The position numbers were made by a program, and so were the translations under genes. Under the pieces are notes generated by a model. The model had not been told where the DNA came from. It did no database searches and saw nothing but the letters and a program-made list of their open reading frames with translations. Positions 8,081 to 15,978 of a stretch of 64,000 nt of DNA are shown in pieces. The stretch's first letter is position 1. Each line of letters begins with the position of its first letter. Origin of the DNA: an uncultured Chitinophaga sp. (GTDB lineage: Bacteria; Bacteroidota; Bacteroidia; Chitinophagales; Chitinophagaceae); NCBI RefSeq assembly GCF_946479755.1, contig NZ_CAMLHC010000001.1, positions 690,730 through 754,729 of the forward strand, read 5' to 3'.

Positions 8081-8485
8081 TTATATTTTTGCGGGTGCTT
8101 TCAATTGTGCCACCAGGGTGGCGGGATTAAACTCAATATGTTCGGCAGCAATCTTTCCGTTTTTTACCTCCAGGACGTCAATCCAGCGGAAAACGACGGT
8201 GTTGCCTGTGGCGGGAATGCCGTTGAACTCTCCTTTGTGGATACCTTCCCAGCGGCCGTTGACGGTCACGTAGTCGCCTTCTGCCAGCACTTGTTCCAGG
8301 ACGTACCGTCCGTCGAAGGCGGCGGCGCGGCGCTCCATCATGCCGAGGTGTCCGGCGGTGTCGAGTGGTTGCTCCGTGGCCGGATTGTAAAACCGGTGGT
8401 CTTCGGCCAGATGCTGACGGATGGCTTCAAAGTCATTGTCGTTGATGCTGTCAAAGTACTGCTTTACGATGTTTTTGTTTGTCAT
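8081..8485 (-). CDS. SnoaL-like ester cyclase / NTF2-fold protein
   Basis: A 134-residue NTF2-like cone-fold protein: KQYFDSINDNDFEAIRQHLAEDHRFYNP, a central YVLEQVLAEGDYVTVNGRWEGIHKGEFNGIPATG and the closing RWIDVLEVKNGKIAAEHIEF are typical of the SnoaL-like polyketide cyclase family. Most such small proteins have unknown substrates. I use the ATG at 8485 because residue 1 then begins the family alignment; a long upstream extension would run into the kinase gene. It is the first gene of the ECF42 operon. Confidence 0.8.
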   Translation of the reverse strand: MTNKNIVKQYFDSINDNDFEAIRQHLAEDHRFYNPATEQPLDTAGHLGMMERRAAAFDGRYVLEQVLAEGDYVTVNGRWEGIHKGEFNGIPATGNTVVFRWIDVLEVKNGKIAAEHIEFNPATLVAQLKAPAKI

Positions 8486-8552
8486 AGTATTTGAATTTGT
8501 TACTATGACGTAGCGGGCCACCCCGATTTGGACACCGGCGCGAAAATATTTT

Positions 8553-10568
8553 TCAGACTTCCTGTAAAGTATTGATTTCCTTGCTTTTTGTTTCCAGGTC
8601 CAGCTCCACATGAATGGTGGTGCCGGCTCCGGGCTGGCTATCCAGCTCCAGTTTACCGTTGAGGTAGCGAGCGCGGTTTTCCATGCTGGCGAGACCGATA
8701 CCGATGCGTTGTGGACGTCGGGGATCAAAACCTTTGCCGTCGTCTTCCACTGTGATAAAAAACGTGTGGCCGTTCTGGCTACATTGCACGACAATGTTTT
8801 TAGCGTCGGCATACCGCAGGGCGTTGGAGAGCGCTTCCTGTACAATGCGGTAAATAGCCAGTTGAGCCGAAACGGGCATTTCTTTCCGGATATCGAAGGC
8901 TTCGAAATGAATGACGGTCTGTGGTGTCTGCAAGGAATCGCACAGCTCCTGCAAGGCTGTCTCCACGCCGAAGCGGGCGAGGGTTTCGGGCATCATGTTA
9001 TGGGCGATGCGGCGCACTTCAGACACTGCATTGTCTACCTGGTGGATGATTTTATCCAGCTCCTCGTTGGACCGGGACACGCCGCTCAGTTTTATCCTGA
9101 TGCCCGACAGCAGGCCACCGAGGCCATCGTGCAGTTCGCGGGCCACCCGGCGCCGTTCGCGTTCGGCGCCTTCCAGCATGGCTTCTGTAGCTACGAGCTG
9201 TTGCTGTTGCTGCATTTCTTTTACCTGCTGGCGGTGGTTGACTTCTTCCTGGGCAGACAGTTTTTTCTGGTTACGGTAAAACAACCAGGAGAAAGCGGCC
9301 AGTATCAACAGGATGAGCGCTACGGTGCTCAGCAGCCAGTTGAACAACGCCTGGTTGCGGGCCCTGGCAGCAGCTTCTTTTTTCTCTGATTCCAGCACTG
9401 CTATTTTCTTTTCGTGTTCTGCATTGCGGTATTGAATTTCCAGCTCCTCCACCTGTCTGCGTACCACCTGGTTGTTGACGCTGTCGTTCTGTTCTTTGTG
9501 CGCCACCATCATCTCGTAAGCGCCTTTGTAGTCGCCCAGGCTGGCCATGGTTTCGGCCATCTCTTTTTTGAGGGTCAGCTGGTTCTTCTCATGCCCGGTA
9601 AACGTTTTGTCAGAGGAAAGCGTTACCAGTATTGCTTTGGCTTCGCGGTAACGTTTCATGTCTTTCAGCAGGGAGTATTTCTGATACAGCAGGGCACTGT
9701 AGCGGTGACCCTGGTTGAGGTGCTGTGCTGCCTTCATGCCGGCGTCAATAGCTTCCAGGGCGGCGTCAAATTGTTTCATGCCGCCGTAATACTGTGCATA
9801 GGTCGTATAATAGAGCGAAGTATAAGACCGTTCTTCTTTGGACTCGGGCATGGTCGATACAATGTCCAGATTCTGTTTGGCCTTTGGCAATTCTTTTTTG
9901 TAGATATAACAGGTGGCCATCCGGAGATAGTTCCAGATGATGAAATCGTCTTTTTGTCCTTCTTCTTTATATCTGTCGATGGCTTTTTGCTGGTACTGAA
10001 TGGCTTTATCGTACTCACGTTCGTTCATGAAAGCCACGCCCACGGCGGAATAGTACTGAGACAGCAGCCCGTTTTCCTGTGATTTCTCTCCGTAGGGGAT
10101 ACAGCGTTCCAGGATAATGCGGAGGAATTCTTTATCGTGTCCCCGGCGTTGTTCAATAAAGGCATAGTTGTACCACAGGCGGGCCCGCTGTCCGTAGGCC
10201 TGGGGGGTATTCAGTTTTTCGAAGATGCGTTCCGCCGCCATCAGCCGTTGTTGTCCATTGTCGAAATCATCGACAAATACGCTGGCATTGGCGCGTACGG
10301 ATATGAGCAGGCCTTCGTAGTAAGGTTTGCCTTTGGCCAGCGGCGCCACCTGGTCTATAATGGCCATGGCTTTAACGGTATCGGTATACACCCAGTAGCT
10401 GGATATCTGCACGGCCGCGCGTATTTTTTCGCTGTCGGTACGTGCCCGGGCAAAAACGGATTCGAGGCTGTCGAGGTACCGCTTGTCGGTAGGGCTTTGT
10501 GCTTTCAGCACGGTGGTGGAAAAAATACAGCAAAGAAAAAGAAGGGTGGTTCGCATGGAAAGGTTCAT
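8553..10568 (-). CDS. TPR-containing NarL-type sensor histidine kinase
   Basis: A 671-residue membrane kinase. A signal sequence (residues 5-23, ending LKAQ) leads into a periplasmic region of about 370 residues built from TPR-like helices; a short coiled coil (MEELEIQYRNAEHEKKIAVLESEKKEA region) precedes one transmembrane helix (about 405-430). The cytoplasmic part has a HisKA_3 domain with phospho-acceptor His in RRVARELHDGLGGLLSG and an HATPase_c domain (DNAL-type EALSNALRYADAKN, DDGKGFDP, GIGLASMENRARYL). This kinase class normally pairs with LuxR/NarL response regulators, but none is adjacent. An ATG at 10556 is an equally possible start. The signal sensed is unknown. Confidence 0.85.
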   Translation of the reverse strand: MNLSMRTTLLFLCCIFSTTVLKAQSPTDKRYLDSLESVFARARTDSEKIRAAVQISSYWVYTDTVKAMAIIDQVAPLAKGKPYYEGLLISVRANASVFVDDFDNGQQRLMAAERIFEKLNTPQAYGQRARLWYNYAFIEQRRGHDKEFLRIILERCIPYGEKSQENGLLSQYYSAVGVAFMNEREYDKAIQYQQKAIDRYKEEGQKDDFIIWNYLRMATCYIYKKELPKAKQNLDIVSTMPESKEERSYTSLYYTTYAQYYGGMKQFDAALEAIDAGMKAAQHLNQGHRYSALLYQKYSLLKDMKRYREAKAILVTLSSDKTFTGHEKNQLTLKKEMAETMASLGDYKGAYEMMVAHKEQNDSVNNQVVRRQVEELEIQYRNAEHEKKIAVLESEKKEAAARARNQALFNWLLSTVALILLILAAFSWLFYRNQKKLSAQEEVNHRQQVKEMQQQQQLVATEAMLEGAERERRRVARELHDGLGGLLSGIRIKLSGVSRSNEELDKIIHQVDNAVSEVRRIAHNMMPETLARFGVETALQELCDSLQTPQTVIHFEAFDIRKEMPVSAQLAIYRIVQEALSNALRYADAKNIVVQCSQNGHTFFITVEDDGKGFDPRRPQRIGIGLASMENRARYLNGKLELDSQPGAGTTIHVELDLETKSKEINTLQEV

Positions 10569-10681
10569 TCAGGGTATAAAAATAGGTAAAAAGCGATTTG
10601 TCCGGCCAGTTGGTCGGGCGGGCTGGCCATAAACCGGCAGATTTACTATCTTGTACGGCAAATGAACAACCCGAAAAGAAT

Positions 10682-11275
10682 ATGACGATCAGCAAAATTT
10701 GCGCAGCACTGGCCCTGGTACTACAACTGGCGATAGCCGGCCATGCCGGGGCACAAACGGCCACCCCGCCGGTATCGGACATGACCACCGGCCTGTTGAC
10801 CTGGGTCAAACACCTCAACAATGATGTTGAAAAGTATTACAAACCGGAAAAAGGAGAGGACCTGAGCCGGCACCTGGGCGACCTGAAACAGGACCTGCAG
10901 GTGTATATGAAAACCAGGAAAACACTGTCTGACAGCCTGTTCCGCCATAATATCGCGCCGGGCAAAAAAGATCCGGACCGCCTGGAAGACCTGAAGACGA
11001 AGATGAGCGCGGTGATGAACCACATGCGGGATGTGAGCGACCTGGTAAGCAATGATCTCCGTAAGGAAGGGGACAAGCTGAACGAAGACATGTATGAAGC
11101 GCTGTATGGTCAGCAGCCCCGTTATCTTTCTTTCCTGGAGGCATTTCTGGATGGCGTGGAGGTTACCAAAAAAGACCTGGCCGTTGATGGCAGCGTGCAC
11201 TACCAGCGGCTGGAAGAATGTATTGCGCAGATAGCTTCCCTGAAAGACAAGGTTGATAGAAAAACGAAAAAATAA
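10682..11275 (+). CDS. Secreted helical protein, unknown function
   Basis: A 197-residue protein with a clear Sec signal peptide (SKICAALALVLQLAIAGHAGAQ) from the ATG at 10682. The mature part is charged and predicted helical (NNDVEKYYKPEKGEDLSRHL, DLKTKMSAVMNHMRDVSDL), with no cysteine and no recognisable motif. I do not recognise the family. It is divergent from the histidine kinase (113 bp apart), so the two could share control, and is followed by another exported protein at 11380. Confidence 0.65.
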   Translation: MTISKICAALALVLQLAIAGHAGAQTATPPVSDMTTGLLTWVKHLNNDVEKYYKPEKGEDLSRHLGDLKQDLQVYMKTRKTLSDSLFRHNIAPGKKDPDRLEDLKTKMSAVMNHMRDVSDLVSNDLRKEGDKLNEDMYEALYGQQPRYLSFLEAFLDGVEVTKKDLAVDGSVHYQRLEECIAQIASLKDKVDRKTKK

Positions 11276-11379
11276 GACCAGGATTCAAGCCTGGCAAGCC
11301 TGCCGACAGATACAACGTTTTGTTAATATTTGAAGGACGGTTTGCTTATCTATAGATCCTGTGTTAGATTGAGGCGGAA

Positions 11380-12162
11380 ATGAGCACTTATAACCCGTTT
11401 AGATGGCTGATATTATTCCTGTTAATGCTCTTGTTGCAGCTGGCGGCAAGGGCGCAGGTACGTGTGAGTGGAACGATATACGACCGTTCCGGTCGTTTCG
11501 GGATGCCGGGGGTAAGTGTAATGAGCACTTCGGGTGCGGGCACGGTAACGGACTCCATGGGGCGTTACGTGATCCGGCTTACGCTGGCGGACTCCCTGAG
11601 CTTTTCGTACCAGGGCAAGGCCACCATGAAGTTCCCCGTTAATGAGATCCATCCTAACCGTCCGTTTGATATGAAACTGCATGTGGATGTCACCACCTTG
11701 CCTACCGTGGTGGTTTCCTCCAACCGGTTAAAAGACTATTCCGCCGACTCCGCAGCATTCCGTGACGAATACCGGAAAGTTTTCGATTATGCGCCCTCGT
11801 TACTCGGCGGTACCAGCGGTCCGGGTGGCGTAGGCATCAACCTGGATATGATCTTTAATGCGAAAAAAATCAAACGCATGGAGGCTTTCCGGGAATTGCT
11901 CGAACGGGATGAGCAGGAAAAATATGTGGACCATCGTTTTAATAAAGCGCTGGTGAAGAAGATCACGGGTCTTGAATCACCAGCGCTGGAAGCGTTTATG
12001 AAACAGTATCGCCCCACCTATGCTATGTTCAGTTATTTCCGTAATGACTACGAATACTACCTCTATATCCGTGACAACGGCCGTCACTTTGCCAGGGTAT
12101 GGGCCCTGGAACACCCGACAGTGAAAGATCCTGCCGGTTTACAAATCATACCGGGACATTAA
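11380..12162 (+). CDS. Exported carboxypeptidase-regulatory-like domain protein
   Basis: A 260-residue protein with a Sec signal peptide (WLILFLLMLLLQLAARAQ). Residues 27-105 form the CarboxypepD_reg-like beta-sandwich found at the head of SusC proteins (VSGTIYDRSGRFGMPGVSV, then TDSMGRYVI), but no TonB-dependent barrel follows. Instead there is a basic helical segment with FNAKKIKRMEAFRELLERDEQEKYVDHRFNKALV. Such free-standing proteins are frequent in Bacteroidota and are thought to sit in the periplasm or outer membrane; function unknown. Its TAA stop abuts the TGA of the convergent darcynin gene with no intervening base. Confidence 0.8.
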   Translation: MSTYNPFRWLILFLLMLLLQLAARAQVRVSGTIYDRSGRFGMPGVSVMSTSGAGTVTDSMGRYVIRLTLADSLSFSYQGKATMKFPVNEIHPNRPFDMKLHVDVTTLPTVVVSSNRLKDYSADSAAFRDEYRKVFDYAPSLLGGTSGPGGVGINLDMIFNAKKIKRMEAFRELLERDEQEKYVDHRFNKALVKKITGLESPALEAFMKQYRPTYAMFSYFRNDYEYYLYIRDNGRHFARVWALEHPTVKDPAGLQIIPGH

Positions 12163-12507
12163 TCAGCCTGCCTGCCTGATATCGTCGATATCCATAGATC
12201 CCCTGAAATTATTGGGAACGCCTACAATAATGTCCTTGATGTCAAAATAAGGAACTGCCAGCGTCTTAGACTCCCTGAGATAGCCGATCAGATAAGCGTA
12301 TTGTTCCAGGTTAGTGGTCTCGATGATCATAAAATCAGATACCTGCGCATGGGTAAAGTCGCAGTCAAACAGCCGGACGCTGCACTGACCGGCGAATTTG
12401 TCCAGCACGGGCCGGACTTCCGTTTGTACAAACTGGTCGCGCCAGGTTCGGGGGAGCGTCAGCCATTGCGGAGTGGCTTTCACCAAAAGGATAATTGTGT
12501 AGTTCAT
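12163..12507 (-). CDS. Darcynin family protein
   Basis: A 114-residue cytoplasmic protein matching the darcynin family: MNYTIILLVKATPQWLTLPR opening, then RLFDCDFTHAQVSDFMIIET and YFDIKDIIVGVPNNF. The family has a ferredoxin-like fold and no established biochemical role. I use the ATG at 12507, where the family alignment begins; a -7 box at 12526-12533 supports it. The neighbouring Crp/Fnr gene at 12574 reads in the same direction, 66 bp upstream. Confidence 0.75.
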   Translation of the reverse strand: MNYTIILLVKATPQWLTLPRTWRDQFVQTEVRPVLDKFAGQCSVRLFDCDFTHAQVSDFMIIETTNLEQYAYLIGYLRESKTLAVPYFDIKDIIVGVPNNFRGSMDIDDIRQAG

Positions 12508-12525
12508 AGTACTAATATTGAAACA

Positions 12526-12533
12526 CAAAACTA
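12526..12533 (-). promoter_or_regulatory. -7 element of the darcynin gene
   Basis: TAGTTTTG on the minus strand fits TAnnTTTG exactly, 18 nt from the start codon. No TTG lies at the proper -33 distance. Confidence 0.5.
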
Positions 12534-12573
12534 TCCCGGGCTTTTCTCAAATCCCTTGACATAGGTAAAGAAA

Positions 12574-13149
12574 TCAGTCGCGGGTCATTTTCCGGCGGAT
12601 ACGACTCAGGTGGGAAGGGGAGATGCCCAGCCAGGAGGCGATATGATATTGTGATATCTGTTGCTCTACTTCGGGGAATGCTTTCCGGAAATTATGGTAC
12701 CGGTGGGCGGCATCGAGGGATGCCAGTTCTATTTCCCGTTGTTCTTTCTGAACGAAAATTGTTTCTGCCCATTTGCGCGCGAAACGTTCGAGGTCAGGGC
12801 ATGTTTCATAGAGCAGGGTAAACTGCCGGTAGTCTGCCACCCAGATGCGGGCGTCTGTCAGCGCCTGCTGTGACACCAACGCCGGTCTGCCGCAGATGAG
12901 CGATGCATAGTCGCCGATGAAGGAGGGGGCGGAAAACAGCACTTTGTTGAATTCTTCGCCATTGTCTTTTCTGTAGAAGCCGCGTACGATCCCGCTTTCC
13001 AGGAAAGCCATGTTCCTGGCTATTTCACCTTCACGGATGAAGAAACGGTTTTTACGTAGTGTGTCAGGCGAGAACAATGCGGTTACCTGCCGCATGGTAG
13101 TGGCTTTCAGCGGGTGATGCTGAGCAAAGAAAGTGCGGAGCGATTGCAT
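12574..13149 (-). CDS. Crp/Fnr family transcriptional regulator
   Basis: A 191-residue regulator. Residues 20-120 form a cyclic-nucleotide-binding-type beta roll (FFIREGEIARNMAFLESGIVRGFYRKDNGEEFNKVLFSAPSFIGDY), and the C-terminus carries a helix-turn-helix ending QISQYHIASWLGISPSHLSRIRRK. The Arg that contacts cyclic-nucleotide phosphate is not obvious, as in most Bacteroidota members, so the effector is probably not cAMP. There are no Cys residues for an iron-sulfur cluster in the expected N-terminal place. It may control the darcynin gene immediately downstream; the link is positional only. Confidence 0.85.
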   Translation of the reverse strand: MQSLRTFFAQHHPLKATTMRQVTALFSPDTLRKNRFFIREGEIARNMAFLESGIVRGFYRKDNGEEFNKVLFSAPSFIGDYASLICGRPALVSQQALTDARIWVADYRQFTLLYETCPDLERFARKWAETIFVQKEQREIELASLDAAHRYHNFRKAFPEVEQQISQYHIASWLGISPSHLSRIRRKMTRD

Positions 13150-13211
13150 GAGGTAAGTATCTTATTGTTGAAGACGAATGAGTAAAAAGTTTATTGTTTA
13201 AAATAATTACC

Positions 13212-13219
13212 TATCTTTG
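13212..13219 (+). promoter_or_regulatory. -7 element of the RtcB-family gene
   Basis: TATCTTTG fits TAnnTTTG. The position 19 bp upstream reads TTT, a weak -33. Transcription would start near 13226, so the pseudoknot at 13231 would sit at the very 5' end of the RNA. Confidence 0.55.
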
Positions 13220-13230
13220 CGCTGCTGCTG

Positions 13231-13266
13231 ACATCTCTGAAAGGGGCAGATGTTAACCAACGCCCC
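13231..13266 (+). promoter_or_regulatory. Candidate 5'-UTR H-type pseudoknot
   Basis: Stem 1 is ACATCT (13231-13236) with AGATGT (13248-13253). Stem 2 pairs GGGGC (13243-13247), which lies in the stem 1 loop, with GCCCC (13262-13266). Loop 1 is CTGAAA, there is no base between the stems, and loop 3 is TAACCAAC, so the geometry is a standard H-type pseudoknot. It lies between the promoter and the ATG of the RtcB-family gene. I cannot match it to a known riboswitch. Confidence 0.5.
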
Positions 13267-13299
13267 GCGAACTACTCTTTTTTACCCAAATTAAAGAAC

Positions 13300-14430
13300 A
13301 TGCGATCTATTGCATTCTATTGTGATGCACATAGTGTTGAGCGCAACGCTATGGAGCAGTTGCAGCAGTACTCCCAAAAACCGTTTGTAGACAGTATCAG
13401 CGCGTTTACGGATATTCACTATTGCGCCGAGAAGGCCCTGCCGGTAGGCGTGGCGTTTAAAACCAGCGATTATTTTTACCCGTTGATCACCGGTAAAGAT
13501 ATCGGTTGCGGCGTGATGTATCTTAAAATAGATAAACAACACTGGCTGCGGCCATTCGATAAAGATGCCCACTACCGGGCGTTTGCGCAGGCCCATACCC
13601 AGATGACCGACGACGGTCTGGGTGGCGGTAACCATTTTCTCTCTATCGAGGAAGATAACGACGCCGTATATATTATATGCCATACCGGTACGCGGGACAG
13701 GGGCATCGCCCTGTATCAGCATTGTATACAGCTGACGCGCGATTTCTCGCAGGCATACGGCCGGGAGGTGGACTATGTGCATCGCGATTTTGTACAGCCG
13801 GATTTTCTCCGGTACTACCAGGACATCCTGCAGTTCGGATACGAAAGGCGTAAAAATTTCTGTGTCAAGACAATGATCTTTTTACAGAACGCCAATTATC
13901 TGAAATGTAATAAAAGTGCGATTGACAGGAGCTATCTGCAGCGCAACTACAAAGACCTGAACGGCGAGGGGACATTGTATGGAACCTCCTATCAACTGGA
14001 AGATTCCATTCACAATCACCTGCGATTCTCTGATAAGGAGATTGTGCACCGCAAAGGCAGCACGGAGCTGCAGCAGGGCAGGACGGTGGTGATTCCGCTG
14101 TCTATGTCCAGAGGCAGCCTGCTGGCCAGAGCCGGTTACCTGCCGGGAGCGGCCGAGGCGCTGTATTCCTGTTCACACGGCGCGGGCAGGAGGTTATCGC
14201 GCTTTGAAGCGATGAAATACTGGAAAACCGTGTTAAAGGAAAAACAACGCAGGGCTTATAAGGAGCAGTTCAGCGAACTGCTCGACAGGTCAGGCAATTT
14301 TCCTTCCGGATATATCCAGGAGTTTGATTTCGCCTACAAGGACGCGTCGGATGTTTTCCGGCACCAGCCTTACCTGCAAAAGGTGACACAGACCACACCG
14401 GTGGTGACGGTTAAATACACGGAGATTTAA
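13300..14430 (+). CDS. Divergent RtcB-family RNA ligase
   Basis: A 376-residue protein with the active-site signature of RtcB, the GTP- and metal-dependent ligase that joins RNA 3'-phosphate or 2',3'-cyclic phosphate ends to 5'-OH ends. Visible motifs: DIGCG (67-71), GGGNH (108-112), CHTGTRDRG (127-135), SIHNH (236-240), HRKGST (250-255) and SCSHGAGR (290-297) with the His that carries GMP at 293. It is about 100 residues shorter than standard RtcB, and HSGSRGLG is altered, so it is a distinct subfamily in the size range of PrfH-associated RtcB2. No PrfH, archease or RtcR gene is adjacent. Likely cytoplasmic RNA repair; the physiological substrate is unknown. Confidence 0.85.
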   Translation: MRSIAFYCDAHSVERNAMEQLQQYSQKPFVDSISAFTDIHYCAEKALPVGVAFKTSDYFYPLITGKDIGCGVMYLKIDKQHWLRPFDKDAHYRAFAQAHTQMTDDGLGGGNHFLSIEEDNDAVYIICHTGTRDRGIALYQHCIQLTRDFSQAYGREVDYVHRDFVQPDFLRYYQDILQFGYERRKNFCVKTMIFLQNANYLKCNKSAIDRSYLQRNYKDLNGEGTLYGTSYQLEDSIHNHLRFSDKEIVHRKGSTELQQGRTVVIPLSMSRGSLLARAGYLPGAAEALYSCSHGAGRRLSRFEAMKYWKTVLKEKQRRAYKEQFSELLDRSGNFPSGYIQEFDFAYKDASDVFRHQPYLQKVTQTTPVVTVKYTEI

Positions 14431-14437
14431 TGGTACC

Positions 14438-14464
14438 TAACCCAGGGTTCTGCACCCTGGGTTA
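14438..14464 (+). terminator. Hairpin after the RtcB-family gene
   Basis: A perfect 10-bp stem TAACCCAGGG / CCCTGGGTTA with a 7-nt loop begins 8 bp after the stop codon. Only ATTT follows, so termination efficiency is uncertain. Confidence 0.5.
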
Positions 14465-14502
14465 ATTTCAAATAAAAAATATACCGATTGGTATATAAAT
14501 TG

Positions 14503-14510
14503 TAGTTTTG
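14503..14510 (+). promoter_or_regulatory. -7 element of lpdA
   Basis: TAGTTTTG fits TAnnTTTG, about 24 nt before the lpdA start. No TTG is seen at the -33 position. Confidence 0.45.
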
Positions 14511-14533
14511 TTGTCCAGATTAATTTAAAGTAT

Positions 14534-15940
14534 ATGGAAAATCAATATGACGTGGTGGTGATCGGCTCCGGCCCCGGCGGTTATGTAGCCGCCATCCGCG
14601 CTTCCCAGCTGGGTTACCGGGTAGCCATCGTGGAGAAATACAGCACCCTCGGCGGCACCTGTACCAATGTAGGCTGTATTCCCGCCAAATCATTGCTCGA
14701 CAGCTCCGAGCACTACCACCAGGCGGAAGTGCAATTTAAAGCGCATGGCATCAACACCGGCGGCATCAGTCTCGACTTCAGCCAGTTTATCCGCCGCAAG
14801 GGAGAGGTGGTATCGCAGAACACCGCGGGACTGGTGTACCTGATGAAGAAAAACAAAATACAGGTGTATCACGGCGTAGGCAGCTTTACGGATGCCACGC
14901 ACCTCAAGGTAACCGCTGCGGATAACACGGCAACGGTATTGACCAGCCGCTACTTTATCATCGCCACCGGTTCCAAGCCCTCTACCATTCCGGGAGTAGC
15001 TATTGATAAAAAGCGGATCATCACTTCCACAGAAAGCCTGTCCCTGCCGGAAAAACCTTCTTCTATGGTGATCATCGGCGGTGGCGTGATCGGCGTGGAA
15101 CTGGCGTCTGTTTACGCGCGTATAGGCACCAGCGTTACCATCATAGAATATACCGACAACCTGATACCCACCATGGACCGCGAGCTGGGTAAAGCCCTGC
15201 AGAAATCACTCCGTCAGCTGAAGATCAACCTGCTGCTGGGCAGCAAGGTACAATCGGCAGTCAACAACGGTGGTACCGCTACTGTGAAGTTCCTGGACCA
15301 GCAGGGCGCGCCACAGGAGATCACGGCCGACTATTGCCTCGTGGCGGTAGGCAGAAGGGCCTATACCGACGGGCTCAATTTACCCGCGGTCGGTATTCAG
15401 ACCGCGAAAAACGGGAAGATCACCGTCAACGAAAAACTACAGACCAATGTGCCCAACATCTACGCCATCGGCGATGTGATCGACGGGCCTATGCTGGCCC
15501 ACAAGGCAGAGGAGGAAGGCGTTTTTGCCGCCGAAACGATTCACGGCCTGCATCCGCATCTCAACTATGCCCTCGTGCCCGGCGTCGTATATACGTGGCC
15601 GGAAGTGGCGGCTGTTGGCGCTACGGAAGAACAACTGAAAGCACAGCACGTGGAATACAAAGCCGGCAAATTCCCTTATATGGCCAGCGCCCGTGCCCGC
15701 GCTTCAATGGACACGGATGGTTTTGTGAAAGTATTGGTATCACCGAAATACGGAGAGATACTGGGCGTACATATTATTGGTCCCCGTGCGGCAGATGTGA
15801 TCGCACAATCCGTGCTGGCCATAGAACAGGAGATGACGGCAGAGGAGATGATCCGTTCCTGCTACGCACATCCCACCTATGCGGAAGCATTGAAAGACGC
15901 TTACCTCATCGCTACCGGTCAGGGTGCAATCAACATCTAA
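14534..15940 (+). CDS. lpdA: Dihydrolipoyl dehydrogenase (E3)
   Basis: A 468-residue flavoprotein that reoxidises dihydrolipoamide of 2-oxo-acid dehydrogenase complexes, passing electrons via FAD to NAD+. It shows the FAD motif VVIGSGPGGYVAA (about 8-20), the redox disulfide GGTCTNVGCIPAK (about 39-51), the NAD motif VIIGGGVIGVELA (about 178-190), the second FAD strand NIYAIGDV and the C-terminal HPTYAE (catalytic His contributed to the other subunit). Length is normal. It is monocistronic with its own -7 box at 14503; no E1 or E2 gene is nearby, so it may serve complexes encoded elsewhere. Confidence 0.95.
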   Translation: MENQYDVVVIGSGPGGYVAAIRASQLGYRVAIVEKYSTLGGTCTNVGCIPAKSLLDSSEHYHQAEVQFKAHGINTGGISLDFSQFIRRKGEVVSQNTAGLVYLMKKNKIQVYHGVGSFTDATHLKVTAADNTATVLTSRYFIIATGSKPSTIPGVAIDKKRIITSTESLSLPEKPSSMVIIGGGVIGVELASVYARIGTSVTIIEYTDNLIPTMDRELGKALQKSLRQLKINLLLGSKVQSAVNNGGTATVKFLDQQGAPQEITADYCLVAVGRRAYTDGLNLPAVGIQTAKNGKITVNEKLQTNVPNIYAIGDVIDGPMLAHKAEEEGVFAAETIHGLHPHLNYALVPGVVYTWPEVAAVGATEEQLKAQHVEYKAGKFPYMASARARASMDTDGFVKVLVSPKYGEILGVHIIGPRAADVIAQSVLAIEQEMTAEEMIRSCYAHPTYAEALKDAYLIATGQGAINI

Positions 15941-15978
15941 TTTGCTTAACTTGCCGTTGCAAAAAATTCTGTACTGCA

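Noticed and set aside
15334..15978. In-frame upstream extension of the DUF4259/Imm26-like gene
   Set aside because: It overlaps lpdA in another frame and is arginine-rich noise.
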